Counted from the first letter of the stretch, positions 7,775-19,500 are shown. The stretch is 35,570 nucleotides of DNA from Clostridiaceae bacterium (GCA_009911065.1 QXWR01000047.1:1-35570); one strand, 5' to 3'. Notes: a model not told the origin generated them from the sequence alone. Numbers and translations are program-made.

Positions 7775-9854
7775 AAAACCGTCGGTGGCCCAAAGCCTGT
7801 CCGCTGTAATCGGGGCCAATGCCCGCAAGGACGGGTATCTGGAAGGGAACGGCTGGCGGGTCAGCTGGTGCGTGGGGCATCTGGCCGGGCTTGCCGATGC
7901 GGACAGCTATGACCCTAAATATGCCAAGTGGCGCTATGACGATCTGCCGATCCTGCCCTCGGACTGGAAAATGAGCGTGGGGCGGGACAAGAAGAAACAG
8001 TTTGATATTCTCAAAAAGCTGCTGTGCGCCCCGGATGTGACCGAGGTGGTAAACGCCTGTGACGCGGGACGGGAGGGCGAACTGATTTTCCGCAACGTCT
8101 ATGAGCTGGCGGGCTGCAAAAAGCCCATGAAGCGGCTCTGGATTTCCAGCATGGAGGATTCGGCAATCCGGGAGGGCTTTGAAAACCTCCGCCCCGGCGC
8201 GGACTATGACGGTCTGCATCAGGCGGCGCTCTGCCGCGCCAAAGCCGACTGGCTGGTGGGCATCAACGCTACCCGGCTGTTTTCGGTGCTGTACCGCCGG
8301 ACCCTCAACATCGGGCGGGTTATGTCCCCTACACTGGCCCTTATGGTCCAGCGGGAAGCAGAGATTGAAGCCTTCCAGCCGGAGCCGTTTTTTACGGTGG
8401 CTCTGGAACTGCCCGGATTTACCGCTGTGGGGGCGCGGATGAAAGACAAAACCGCCGCGAAAGAGCTGAAAACCGCCTGCCAGGGAGGTTCTGCGGTGGT
8501 GAAACAGGCACAGCGGAAAGAGAAGTCCGAAAAGCCGCCCGCCCTCTATGACCTGACCACCTTACAGCGGGACGCCAACCGCCTGCTGGGGTTTACCGCC
8601 CAGCAAACGCTGGACTATCTGCAAAATCTCTATGAGAAAAAGCTGTGTACTTATCCCCGGACGGACAGCCGGTATCTGACCTCGGATATGGCGGAGGGCC
8701 TGCCGGTGCTGGTCAACCTCACCGCCAATGCCATGCCGTTCCGAAAAGGGATCGGCATTACCTGCAACCCGGAGGCGGTCATCAACGATAAGAAAGTGAC
8801 CGACCACCATGCGGTGATCCCCACCCGCAATCTTCAGGGGGCGGACCTCTCCGGCCTGCCTGCTGGTGAGAAAGCGGTATTGGAGCTGGTGGCCGCAAGG
8901 TTGTTGTGTGCGGTGGCGGAACCTTATTGTTATGAAGAAACTTCTGTTACTGTGGAATGTGCCGGTACGGAATTTGCTGTAAAGGGCAAAACGGTGAAAC
9001 ACCCCGGCTGGCGCAAGCTGGATGCCGCTTATCACGCCGGTCTGAAAAATGCCCCGGAGCCGGAGGAAGGACCAGAGGAAAAGACGCTGCCGGAACTCTC
9101 TGAGGGACAATCTTTGTCCGTTTCCAATGCCTCCGTCAAGGAGGGGAAAACCAGCCCGCCAAAGCATTTCACCGAAGATACCCTGCTGTCGGCTATGGAG
9201 AACGCCGGTAAAGAGGATATGCCGGATACCGCCGAGCGCAAGGGATTGGGTACGCCTGCCACCCGCGCCGGGATTCTGGAAAAGCTGGCCTCCACCGGTT
9301 TTCTGGAACGGAAAAAGAGCAAAAAGACGGTCCAGCTGATGCCCTCCCGCGACGCGCGTTCCCTCATTACGGTTCTGCCGGAGCAGCTGCAATCCCCGCT
9401 GCTCACCGCCGAGTGGGAGTACCGGCTGGGCGAGATTGAGCGCGGCGAGCTTTCCCCGGAGGAGTTTCTGTCCGGGATTTACGCCATGCTGCGGGAGCTG
9501 GCGGCAACCTATCAGGTGATCAAGGGAACCGAGTATCTGTTCTCCCCGCCCCGCGAAGCAGTAGGCAGATGCCCCCGGTGCGGCGGTGAGGTTACAGAAT
9601 CGCAAAAGGGATTTTTCTGCCAAAGCGAAACTTGCAGATTTGCCATCTGGAAAGACAGCAAGTGGTGGATCGCCAAGAAGAAACAGCCCACCAAGGCCAT
9701 TGTCGCGGCCCTCTTAAAAGACGGGCGGGCAAGGCTCACCGGCTGCTACTCGGAAAAAACCGGCAAAACCTATGACGCGGATGTGCTTTTGGAGGATACC
9801 GGCGAGTATGTGAACTTCAAGCTGGACTTTGGCCAGCGGAAAGGAGGCTCGTGA
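7755..9854 (+). CDS. topB: DNA topoisomerase III (type IA)
   Basis: A 699-residue type IA topoisomerase, the kind carried by many ICEs and plasmids to resolve single-stranded or replicating transfer intermediates. The Toprim domain has EKPSVAQ near the N-terminus and ACDAGREGELIF with the acidic residue Asp103. The active-site tyrosine is Tyr300 in CTYPRTDSRYL. HHAVIPT and the TPATRAGILEKL region are typical of the family. A C-terminal Cys4 zinc ribbon begins at Cys606 (CPRCGG...CQSETC). GGAGG at 7741-7745 sets ATG 7755; the start overlaps the upstream gene by 20 bp. Confidence 0.95.
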   Translation: MRLVIAEKPSVAQSLSAVIGANARKDGYLEGNGWRVSWCVGHLAGLADADSYDPKYAKWRYDDLPILPSDWKMSVGRDKKKQFDILKKLLCAPDVTEVVNACDAGREGELIFRNVYELAGCKKPMKRLWISSMEDSAIREGFENLRPGADYDGLHQAALCRAKADWLVGINATRLFSVLYRRTLNIGRVMSPTLALMVQREAEIEAFQPEPFFTVALELPGFTAVGARMKDKTAAKELKTACQGGSAVVKQAQRKEKSEKPPALYDLTTLQRDANRLLGFTAQQTLDYLQNLYEKKLCTYPRTDSRYLTSDMAEGLPVLVNLTANAMPFRKGIGITCNPEAVINDKKVTDHHAVIPTRNLQGADLSGLPAGEKAVLELVAARLLCAVAEPYCYEETSVTVECAGTEFAVKGKTVKHPGWRKLDAAYHAGLKNAPEPEEGPEEKTLPELSEGQSLSVSNASVKEGKTSPPKHFTEDTLLSAMENAGKEDMPDTAERKGLGTPATRAGILEKLASTGFLERKKSKKTVQLMPSRDARSLITVLPEQLQSPLLTAEWEYRLGEIERGELSPEEFLSGIYAMLRELAATYQVIKGTEYLFSPPREAVGRCPRCGGEVTESQKGFFCQSETCRFAIWKDSKWWIAKKKQPTKAIVAALLKDGRARLTGCYSEKTGKTYDADVLLEDTGEYVNFKLDFGQRKGGS

Positions 9855-10135
9855 TGAAATTGTCGCTGTTGGAACAGGAAACCATCCTCCTCTACAACCA
9901 GGCGGAGCCTGCCGCCCAAGTCTATACCCATGACCCAAAGCTGATGAAAAAACTGAACTGCCTTGCCGGTAAACACCCGGAGCAGATCATCAAGAAGGAC
10001 GCCCACAACTTCATTGTCCCCAAACGCTGCGTATCGGTTCGGGAGCCGTACAGCGAAAAGCGGCGCAAAGCCGCCAGTGAACGCGCCAGGGCCGCAGGCT
10101 ATAAGCCGCCGTTGAAATCCTCCTCCGGTCAATAA
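9854..10135 (+). CDS. Small conserved ICE protein downstream of topB
   Basis: A 93-residue basic protein (MKLSLLEQETILLYNQAEP...) with no known catalytic motif. AAGGAGG at 9841-9847 precedes ATG 9854, and the start overlaps the topB stop (TGA 9852-9854). Proteins of this size and opening sequence recur beside topB in related elements. It contains a VREPYSEKRRKAASERA stretch, a basic helix that might contact nucleic acid, but that is a guess. Confidence 0.72.
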   Translation: MKLSLLEQETILLYNQAEPAAQVYTHDPKLMKKLNCLAGKHPEQIIKKDAHNFIVPKRCVSVREPYSEKRRKAASERARAAGYKPPLKSSSGQ

Positions 10136-10137
10136 GC

Positions 10138-13100
10138 ATGGGCGGGAATGTCTTTGAAACGGTAAAGCAGTCCATCAGTACCAGAGAAGCGGCGGAACAC
10201 TATGGAATCGAGGTAAAGCGGAACGGCATGGCCTGCTGTCCTTTCCACGATGACAGGACGCCCAGCCTGAAATTAGACCGCCGCTTTCACTGTTTTGGCT
10301 GCGGGGCGGACGGAGATGTGATCGACTTTGCCGCCAGACTTTATAACCTCTCCCCCAAAGAGGCGGCGGAAAAACTGGCCCAGGATTTTGGCCTGCTCTA
10401 TGACAGCCAGGCGCCCCCGAAGAAAACCTATGTCCGTCAAAAGTCAGAAGCGCAGAAGTTCCGGGAATCAAAGCAGCGGTGTTTCCGCGCGCTGGCAGAC
10501 TACGCCCATCTGCTGCGGGGCTGGGAAACCGGCCTTGCGCCCCTGACCCCGGAGGATGAGCCGCACCCCCTTTTTGTGGAGGCGCTGCACCAAAAGGACT
10601 ATGTGGAGTATCTTCTGGACTTTCTGATGGAGGATGGCATAGAGGAACAAAAAACATGGATTGCAGAACACCTGACAAAAATCATAGATTTGGAAAGGAG
10701 AAACAAAGAAATGGCAGAGAAACCCACCAACCGGGAGCGATTGCGGGAAATCACCGAGGGCATTGAGCAGAACATCAAGGAACTGTTTGAGAGCGAAAAG
10801 TATATGCGCTATCTGTCGGTGATGTCCCGGTTCCACCGCTACTCGGTCAATAATACCATGCTGATCTATATGCAGAAGCCGGACGCGACCCTTGTGGCTG
10901 GCTATAACAAGTGGAAGAACCAGTTTGAGCGCCATGTGAAGAAGGGCGAGCGCGGCATTACCATCATTGCGCCCACCCCCTATAAGAAGAAAATCGAGGA
11001 GCAGAAGCTGGACCCGGACACCCACGCGCCAATGCTGGACGCAAACGGCAGGGTGGTCATGGAGGAAAAAGAGGTGGAAATCCCGCTGTTCCGTCCGGTG
11101 AAGGTGTTTGATGTGAGCCAGACGGACGGAAAGCCCCTGCCCTCCCTGGCGGCGGACCTGTTCGGGAATGTCCGGCACTTTGAGGCGTTTATGGAGGCGC
11201 TGAAACGCTCCGCCCCGGTTCCCCTTGCGTTTGAGGAAATGGACGCAGATACGGACGGATATTTTTCTTCCATTGAGCAGCGCATCGCCATCCGCCAGGG
11301 CATGAGCGAGGTGCAGACCGTTTCCGCCGCTGTCCATGAGATCGCCCACAGCAAGCTGCACAACTTTGATGTGCCGGACAACCCGGACGCGCCCTTGTAT
11401 CAGGAAGTGGAGCTGTTTGGACAGCCAGCCCTGTTCTCCAATGAGCGGATTGCCGCAGACGATCTGCCGGACGGACTGTTTTGTTATGACCTGCGCGGTT
11501 CCGACGATGACCCCGGCGCGCCGGTTGCGGTCGAGGAACGGGTTATCGTCAACCACGCCGGTTCCGTCATAACCGCAAAGCCGCTGGAACTGCCGGAGCA
11601 AGGGTATCTCCCCCTGACCGATGAATCCGGCCTGGACTTTAACGGCGGCGAAAAGACCGCCCAGCGGTTTTTGCAGGACCATAAAAAGGACCGGCGCACT
11701 GAGGAGGTGGAGGCCGAGAGCATCTCTTACGCGGTCTGCCAATATTTTGGGATTCAGACCGGCGCAAACAGCTTTGGGTACATTGCGAACTGGAGCCAGG
11801 GCAAGGAGCTGAAGGAACTGCGGGCCAGCTTGGAAACCATCAACAAGACCGCCGGTACTCTGATTGCCGATATTGACCGCCATTTTCAGGAGGTCTGCAA
11901 GGAGCGCGGCATTGATCTGGAATCCGGGCCGGAGCAGGACGCCGGAAAAGAAACCATGCAGCCGGAAAACCCGCAGGCCGATACGGAGAATCAAGAGGTT
12001 TCCCCTGAACCGGAACCCTCCTGGAAAATCCCCGCCGAACTGCCGGAGCAGGACCCCTCCATGTTCCGCTATTACATTACCCAGGAATCGCTGGATGTGG
12101 GAACCTATCCTTTGATGGACGGGAAAACCATCACTGAACTTGCCGCGCCGGTAAAGGTGGAACAGGATTCCATCACTGCCTTTGGCTGTATCGACTACCC
12201 CCAGCCGCTGACCGCCGAACAGGAACGGGAATACGCCCTTTTGCCCGCCAGCCAAAACCTGCGGGCGCTGGATTCCATCGGCCATGCCGCAGAAGCCGCC
12301 CAGCTGCCCGACGCGCCGGAGCAGGCGCTGGATGAATACCCGATGCCGGACCCTTTGCTGCGGGAGGACGATCTGAAAAACTGCGGCTATCAGGACGGGG
12401 ACTTGCTGCCCCTCTCCAAAGAGCGGGCGCTGGAACTGTTTGAGCAGGATTTGACGGTGTACGCGGTGGTGGACGGGGGCGGCGCGGAAATGCTCTTTGA
12501 CCGGGAGGAATTTGAATCCCAGCTGCCCGGTACGGTGTTCGCCCTTTCCCGCGAGGAATGGGAGGAAAGCCCAGCCTTTGACGCGCTGGTGCAGGACCGG
12601 CTGAACCGCCAGCAGGAACGGGAGCAGGCGTTTCTCTCTCATGAGGGGGACTGCTTTGCCATCTATCAGGTAAAGGATGATGACAGCCTGCGGGAAATCC
12701 GCTTTGAGGGGCTGGACTGGCTCCAATCCATCGGGCGCGAGGTGGAGCGTGAGAATTACAACCTGATCTACACCGCGCCCCTTTCCGGCAAAGATACGCC
12801 GGAGGTTGTGGCGGAGCAGCTGTTCTACCGCTTCAACAACGAACACCCCAGGGACTATCACAGCCCCTCCATGAGCGTCAGCGACATCGTTGCCATCCGC
12901 AGGGACGGCGCGTTATCCTGTCATTACTGTGATAGCTTTGGCTTTCAGCAGATCACCGGTTTTCTTGACGCGAACCCGCTGAAAAATGCGGAAATGTCTA
13001 TGGAGGACGATTACGGCATGATTGACGGGATCATCAACAACGGTCCCAAAGAGCCGACCGTAGCCCAGCTGGAACAGCAGGCCAGAAGCGGCCAGCCGAT

Positions 13101-13239
13101 TTCCCTGATGGATTTGGCGGCGGCTGTCCACCGGGAGGAACAAGACAAGCGGAAATCGGTGGTGGAACAGCTCCACCAGCAGCCGAAGCAGGAAAGCAAA
13201 AAGACAGCGCCGAAAAAGAGCGCGGAAAGGGAGCTTTGA
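10138..13239 (+). CDS. CHC2 zinc finger / ArdC-like metallopeptidase / YodL / DUF4316 fusion protein
   Basis: A 1033-residue multidomain protein. Residues 1-100 form a primase-type CHC2 zinc finger (Cys34, His37, Cys52, Cys55). From residue 192 an ArdC-like N-terminal ssDNA-binding domain follows (MSRFHRYSVNNTMLIYMQKP, then KKGERGITIIAP). The zinc peptidase motif HEIAH is at residues 400-404, with downstream acidic residues in AESISYAVCQYFG. A YodL domain lies at about 836-945, and the C-terminus (EMSMEDDYGMIDGIINNG) is DUF4316-like. ArdC-type proteins protect incoming single-stranded DNA from host nucleases and restriction. The CHC2 part is usually a separate gene; here no stop separates the two, and a canonical ribosome site precedes Met192. 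Confidence 0.88.
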   Translation: MGGNVFETVKQSISTREAAEHYGIEVKRNGMACCPFHDDRTPSLKLDRRFHCFGCGADGDVIDFAARLYNLSPKEAAEKLAQDFGLLYDSQAPPKKTYVRQKSEAQKFRESKQRCFRALADYAHLLRGWETGLAPLTPEDEPHPLFVEALHQKDYVEYLLDFLMEDGIEEQKTWIAEHLTKIIDLERRNKEMAEKPTNRERLREITEGIEQNIKELFESEKYMRYLSVMSRFHRYSVNNTMLIYMQKPDATLVAGYNKWKNQFERHVKKGERGITIIAPTPYKKKIEEQKLDPDTHAPMLDANGRVVMEEKEVEIPLFRPVKVFDVSQTDGKPLPSLAADLFGNVRHFEAFMEALKRSAPVPLAFEEMDADTDGYFSSIEQRIAIRQGMSEVQTVSAAVHEIAHSKLHNFDVPDNPDAPLYQEVELFGQPALFSNERIAADDLPDGLFCYDLRGSDDDPGAPVAVEERVIVNHAGSVITAKPLELPEQGYLPLTDESGLDFNGGEKTAQRFLQDHKKDRRTEEVEAESISYAVCQYFGIQTGANSFGYIANWSQGKELKELRASLETINKTAGTLIADIDRHFQEVCKERGIDLESGPEQDAGKETMQPENPQADTENQEVSPEPEPSWKIPAELPEQDPSMFRYYITQESLDVGTYPLMDGKTITELAAPVKVEQDSITAFGCIDYPQPLTAEQEREYALLPASQNLRALDSIGHAAEAAQLPDAPEQALDEYPMPDPLLREDDLKNCGYQDGDLLPLSKERALELFEQDLTVYAVVDGGGAEMLFDREEFESQLPGTVFALSREEWEESPAFDALVQDRLNRQQEREQAFLSHEGDCFAIYQVKDDDSLREIRFEGLDWLQSIGREVERENYNLIYTAPLSGKDTPEVVAEQLFYRFNNEHPRDYHSPSMSVSDIVAIRRDGALSCHYCDSFGFQQITGFLDANPLKNAEMSMEDDYGMIDGIINNGPKEPTVAQLEQQARSGQPISLMDLAAAVHREEQDKRKSVVEQLHQQPKQESKKTAPKKSAEREL
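10694..10713 (+). promoter_or_regulatory. Internal ribosome binding site at the CHC2/ArdC junction
   Basis: AAAGGAG (10694-10700) stands 10 nt before ATG 10711, exactly where the ArdC-like part (MAEKPTNRERL) begins. It is as good as the ribosome sites of the other genes, so the ArdC/YodL part is probably also made alone (841 residues). Confidence 0.6.
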
Positions 13240-13240
13240 T

Positions 13241-13456
13241 ATGGGACACTTTACCTTTGAAGAAATGAATCTGATGTGCATTTACAACACCGGAACCCGC
13301 GCCGGACTGATGGAGAGCCTGACCGAGATGCGCGGCTATCTCTCGCCGGAGGAAACGGAGCTGATGGAACTGACCGACAGCGCCCTTCATAAGCTGCGCG
13401 CCATGACGGACGCGGAGTTTGACAGTCTGGAACTGTACCCGGACTTTGACGAATAG
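13241..13456 (+). CDS. Transposon-transfer assisting family (TTRAP) protein
   Basis: A 71-residue acidic protein (MGHFTFEEMNLMCIYNTGTR...) fitting the small TTRAP-type proteins of Tn1549/CTn4-like ICEs, thought from their location to assist transfer. It starts one base after the stop of the large fusion gene, with GAAAGGGAG just upstream. The second half is helical and acidic (ETELMELTDSALHKL). No enzymatic motif is present. Confidence 0.8.
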   Translation: MGHFTFEEMNLMCIYNTGTRAGLMESLTEMRGYLSPEETELMELTDSALHKLRAMTDAEFDSLELYPDFDE

Positions 13457-13471
13457 GAACCAACAGACCGG

Positions 13472-13504
13472 AGGGGCTGGCGCTGTGCCGCCCCTTCCTT
13501 TTAT
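13472..13504 (+). terminator. Hairpin with T-rich tail upstream of the methylase-helicase gene
   Basis: AGGGGC-T-GGC pairs with GCC-GCCCCT across a GCTGT loop and is followed by TTCCTTTT. This may be a weak terminator or attenuator, or an mRNA hairpin limiting translation of the next gene, whose ribosome site lies 12 bp downstream. Confidence 0.4.
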
Positions 13505-13532
13505 CCAAAACCCGAAAGGAGGGCCGAAAACA

Positions 13533-16500
13533 ATGGCAACCAAAGCGCAGATGTACGCACAGATGGCCGACCATGCGGCGGTGCAGCTCACTTCCAGCTG
13601 GAATGAGTGGATGCGGTTTCTGGACACAGCCTCCAGGCTTTACAAATACCCGTTCCATGACCAGCTGATGATCTACGCCCAGCGCCCGGACGCTACCGCC
13701 TGTGCGGAGTATGACCTGTGGAATGACAAGATGGGCCGCTATGTCCGGCGCGGCTCCAAGGGCATCGCCCTGGTGGACGATTCCGGGGACCGGACCCGGC
13801 TGCGGTATGTCTTTGACATCTCCGACACCGGAACCCGCCCGCACTCCCGCACACCCTGGCTCTGGAAGATGGAGGAACGGCATATAGATTCCATCTCCGC
13901 CATGCTGGAAAACCGGTATGGGGTGGGCGGCGATGATTTAGGCGGGCAGCTGACCGAGATCGCCCGCAGGCTGGCCGGGGAATACTGGGCGGACAACGGG
14001 CGGGACTTCCTTTACATCGTTGACGATTCCTTTTTGGAGGAGTACGATGAACTTAACATCGAAGTCCAATTCAAAGCCGCTGCCACCGTCAGCATCGCCT
14101 ATTCCCTGATGTCCCGCTGCGGGCTGGCCCCGGAACAGTATTTCACCCACGAGGATTTCATGCCGGTTTTCGATTTCAACACACCGGCCACCGTTGGGGC
14201 GCTGGGAACGGCGGTCAGCCAGATCAACCAGCAGGTGCTGCGGCAGATCGGCGTAACCATTCTAAACGCGGAGCGAGAGGCCAACAAAGAAAGGAGCCAG
14301 CAAAATGAACAACACCTTAACTTACATTCAGAACGGGGATTATCTGATTCCCAACCTGCAACTGACAGAACAGCCCGAAACGCCCCTGGGCAAGTACGGC
14401 AGGATGCGGAAAACCTACTTGAAGGAACACCGGCCCATCCTTTACAACCGTCTGCTGATGAGCGAGAAGCTGTACCCGCACCTGTTGGAGATCGACCGGA
14501 CCGCGAACAGCCGATTGGAGCAGCTGATGCCGGAACTGGCGCAGGCGGCGGGCGTGACCGAGGAACTGAAAGCCCGCGACATGATGCAGTGGGTGGGCCT
14601 GATGAACAGCTGCAAGGCCCAGGCGGAGGAGATTCTGCTGGCGGAACTTATCAACAGCTGACCTTAAACCTGTTTCTTTCCGAAACGGAACAGATTCAGA
14701 ATATTGATGAAGCAGAGAATGTGAAAGCGTCCTCTGCTTTTTCTTTTGCCCAAAAGGACATCGACCATGTACTGCGGCTGGGCGGCAATACCGACCGTCT
14801 GCGGGAGCGCGTGACAGCTGAATTTGAAAAGCAGAAGCCGATCCCGGAAATAGCCGCCGCCCTGCAATCCCTCTATCATGGCGGCAACGGTTTTACCACC
14901 GATGCAGGCCGTATCACAGTCTGGTATGGTGAGGACGGAATCCATCTCTCTCATGGAAAATCCGCCCGATATGATAAATCCGCACAGGTTATTTCCTGGG
15001 AGGGCGCGGCGGAGCGTATTGGCGAGCTGTTGGAATCCGGTCAATTTGCGTCCAATGTAGAGCTTGCCGAGGCCGAAGGATATGAGCGGTTGCAGCTGGC
15101 AGAAAAATTTTGGAACCTTTGTCACGATCTTAGTGATAGAGCCAAAGAATCCGGTTATCTTCCCAGCCTTGTCCAGAACAGAGGGGGCGGGTTTCCAGAG
15201 GAAACGAAACGGCTTGCCGAGCAGCTGAAAAGCCCGGAGTTCCATCAAACCGTTGCAAAAGAATACGCCGCCTTTTGGCTTGCCTACCAGCAGGACCGGA
15301 GCTTGCTGCGGTTCCAGTATCATAATCCCAAGCAGATTTGGGAAAACATGAAAGACCTGTCGCTGCCCCGCAAAGCCTTTTCATCTGAAATGGCAGAGGT
15401 TCCTGCGGTTAAGCAGTTTATTACGGAGGATGAGATCGGCGCGGCCCTTTCTGGCGGCAGCAGCTTTGCAGGAGGCAAAGGGCGCATTTATGCCTTTTTC
15501 CAGCAGCCCCATACCGACAAGGAAAAAACCGCGTTTCTCCGGCAGGAATACGGAACCGGCGGACGCTCCCACGCACTGTCCGGTGCAACGCACAGTGGCG
15601 AAGATCACGATGGAAAGGGCCTGCGCTACCAGAAAAACGGCTGTGACGATGTACGCCTGACCTGGGATAAGGTCGTGAAGCTGGTTGCCGGCCTGATCCA
15701 AAAGGACCGTTATCTGACCGAAGCAGAACGGGAACAGTATGAGAAAATCCAGGCAGAAAAGGAACTGGCCGAGGCGGGCATTGTAGAATCACAGAGCCAG
15801 CCTGCTCCTGTCCATGAAACGGAAACAGAACCGCCCCAGCCCGCGCTGGAAGAATTGCTGGAACAGTACAAGCCTGTTGTGACCGCCGCCATCATGGAGG
15901 ATACGGCATACCGCAACGCCTGCGGCCATACTGACCATGAAAACGCTGTGATTGAGGGTAACGCCGCTGTGCGCCGCGCGGTTCTTGGCTCCGGTAATAT
16001 GCAGCTTCTCAAACAGTATTCGGATGTGCCGGAGTTCCGCCACCGCCTGCATCAAGAGGTGATTGCCGAAACCTATCCAAAGCTCCATGAGCTTCTGCGC
16101 CCTCTCTCCCAGGACGATATTGACGAAGCCCTCTGTGCATGGAACGGCGATATGGACAGCAAACGGGCCGTAGTCCGCTATATGAAGGAGCATGGGCGGG
16201 AAAAAGATACCGCCGCATGGCTGTCCAGGGAGTACGGCGGTCCTGAACATACAAACCTGTTTATTGTCCGCGCCGGAAGCCCCGAAGAAATGGAACTGCC
16301 CTGGCCCAAGGTACAGCGCCGGATCGCCCAGCTTATCAAAGAGGACCGCTTTTTTACAGAGGCTGAACGGGACAATCTGGACGATATAGACCCTATCGCA
16401 ATCCGGGAAAATCTGGCCCAGCGCGGCATTGTAAACGGGCAGGTAACAGAACCGGAGAAGCTGGACAATGCCCCCTTTATCCAGCAGGTCATGGCTGATG

Positions 16501-19500
16501 TGGAGCAGATTGCCGCCGATGAAGCAGAACCGCGCTTTTCCGTTGTTATGACCAGCGATGCGTTTCCCGACCCGGAAGATGCGTTTGCTGTCTGGGATAA
16601 TCAGACCAATGATTACTATACCGCCTCCGATGGAACGGTACGGACATTTTCAAGAGAAGAAGATGCGGAGCAATTCCTGACCGGGCTGGAACCGCAGGAG
16701 GTAAACGCAGACCGCCAGGAAGAACCAAAAAAAGGCGGCTTTGCTTATGGTGGCTTTCATTTTGAGCCGGTGGGTGTGCTGGGAGAAGATTCTGACTTCA
16801 ACACTGTGGTGCGGCATACCATCTCTAACAATGCGCTGGGGATGTCCGTTTATGCCAATGCCGGGCGTCCTTATTCCCATGCGGCCTTTTACGCAGCGGC
16901 AGGAGGCATCAAAGCGGATGTGTTCCGCTGTCTGGAAAACGGGAAGCTCTATCTTCCTGGCAGCAATGAGCTGTTCGAGTACACCGGCGCTTTTAAGCCG
17001 TATCAGGAACAGGCCAAAGAACCGGTACAGGAAACGCCAGCCACAGAAACCGCATCCATCGTGGAAGAACGCCGCGACCCGCTGGCATCGGCCTATGGCG
17101 TAGGGGATTTTGTTTTTCTGGGAGATACCGAGTACCACATCACCGATTTGCAGCAGGGCTATGTCCAGCTGAATGACCCTGCGCTGGCCTACCCCATTTA
17201 CCGGACGGAAAGCAAAGAACAGTTTGAACGCGCCATCCGGCAGGACCCACGTAACAGCGCCATCACCGACTATCTCCCCGCCGATCTGGACCAGTTTTCC
17301 CCGGATTTGCGGGAAGTCCTGACCGGGGATGGCGGTTTGCTGGATACGGCTGCAAAGGAGGATATAGCGGCGCTGCTACGAAGCGGCGCAGGCAATCCGG
17401 CTGTCGCCCAGCATCTTTCCCAGCGGTTTTCCGGTACAGTGGAAACCATGCAGCTGGAAACCGGAGATACGGCGGATTACCGGGCCTCCGCAAACGGCAT
17501 GGAAGTGGAGATTCTGCGGGAAGATGAAACGGTGCTGGCAGCGATGTATGAAAGCTGGGAGCCGCTTGCCGCTGCCCTGCGCGCCCTCTACCAGCAGGAG
17601 CTGGACGGATTCTCCCACGAACCGGCACAGCCAAGTAAACTGCCAGCAGAGGAACAGCCGGATTTTGGGAATCCTCCCGCACCAGAGCCGGAGCCGCAGA
17701 TCACCATTACCCCCGTCACCCGTTATCCGGGCGAACAGAACCATCTGCCCTACGATATAGAGATTCATACGCTGCGCTTTGATGAGCCGGAACCTACCCC
17801 TCCCCAGCCGACAGCCGGGAACTTCCGTATCACCGACATTCACCTGGGCGTAGGAGGGCCAAAAGCAAAGTTCCGGGCCAATATGGACGCTATCAGCCTC
17901 TTAAAAGAACTGGAATTTGAAAACCGGCAGGCCACGCCGGAAGAACAGGAAATCCTCTCCCGGTATGTGGGCTGGGGCGGTCTGGCAGACGCTTTTGACG
18001 AGAACAAGCCCGCCTGGGCAAAGGAGTTTGCGGAACTCTATGCAACGCTGTCCCCGGAGGAATATGAAGCCGCCAGAGGAACGACCCTGAACGCCCATTA
18101 CACCAGCCCAACCGTTATCCAGGCCATTTATGAAGCGGTGGGAAAAATGGGATTCCAGACCGGCAACATCCTGGAACCCTCCTGCGGTGTGGGCAACTTC
18201 TTCGGTATGCTGCCGGAGGAAATGCAGGGAAGCAAGCTGTACGGCGTGGAACTGGATTCCATCACCGGGCGCATCGCAAAACAGCTCTATCCAAAAGCAG
18301 ACATCACTATCGCGGGCTTTGAAACCACCGACCGGCGGGATTTTTATGATTTAGCCGTAGGAAACGTGCCGTTTGGCCAGTATTCCGTCAATGACCGGGC
18401 CTATAACAAGCTGAACTTCAACATCCACAACTACTTTTTTGCAAAATCGCTGGACCAGGTGCGTCCAGGCGGTGTCGTGGCCTTTGTCACCAGCCGCTAC
18501 ACGATGGATTCCAAGGATTCTACGGTGCGCCGGTATCTGGCGCAGCGGGCGGAGCTGTTAGGCGCGATCCGTCTGCCCAACAATGCGTTTAAGGCCAATG
18601 CCGGGACAGAGGTGGTATCCGACATCATTTTCCTGCAAAAACGGGACCGCCCGATTGACATTGCCCCGGACTGGACGCAGACCGGACAGACCGAAGAAGA
18701 TTTTACCATCAACCGCTATTTCCTGGATCACCCGGAAATGGTGCTGGGCCGCACTGCTTCAGAAAGCACCCAATACGGAAAACAGGATTACACAGTGACC
18801 CCCATTGAGGGGCTGGAACTTTCCGACCAGCTGCACGATGCCATCAAATACATTCGCGGGACCTACCAGGAGGCCGAACTGCCGGAGCTGGGCGAGGGAG
18901 AAGAAATTGATACCTCCATCCCCGCTGACCCTGATGTAAAAAACTATTCCTATACCGTTGTGGACGGTGCGGTGTACTACCGGGAAAACAGCCGCATGGT
19001 GCGCCCTGACCTAAACGCTACCGCCGAGGCCCGTATCAAGGGTCTGGTGGAACTGCGGGACTGTGTGCAGAAGCTCATCGGCCAGCAGATGGACAGCTTT
19101 GTTTCAGATGCGGCAATCCGTGAAACACAGGCCGAATTGAACCGGCTCTATGACGCATTTTCCGCAAAATACGGCCTTATCAATGACCGGGGCAACCGGC
19201 TGGCCTTTGCCGATGATTCCAGCTATTATCTGCTCTGCGCCCTGGAAGTCATTGACGATGACGGGCAGCTGAAGCAAAAAGCGGATATGTTCACCAAGCG
19301 CACCATCAAGCCCCATCAGGCTGTTACTTCGGTAGACACCGCCAGTGAAGCCCTGGCTGTTTCCATCGCGGAAAAGGCCGAGGTGGATATGGCGTACATG
19401 GCCGAACTGAGCGGCAAAACCCAGGAGGAATTGGCGCAGGAGCTGCGGGGCGTGATCTTCCGTCTGCCCGAACCACTGGCGGAGGGGGAATCGCCCCGTT

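Noticed and set aside
10468..12861. Very long open frame (797 codons) on the minus strand opposite the ArdC/YodL gene, and similar ones at 1206-2207, 8562-9623 and 3984-5084
   Set aside because: They lie wholly opposite well-supported genes, have no ribosome sites or recognisable domains, and are expected in GC-rich sequence.
13419..13532. Upstream extension of the methylase-helicase frame
   Set aside because: It overlaps the TTRAP-like gene and a hairpin, and the ribosome site AAAGGAGGG supports ATG 13533.
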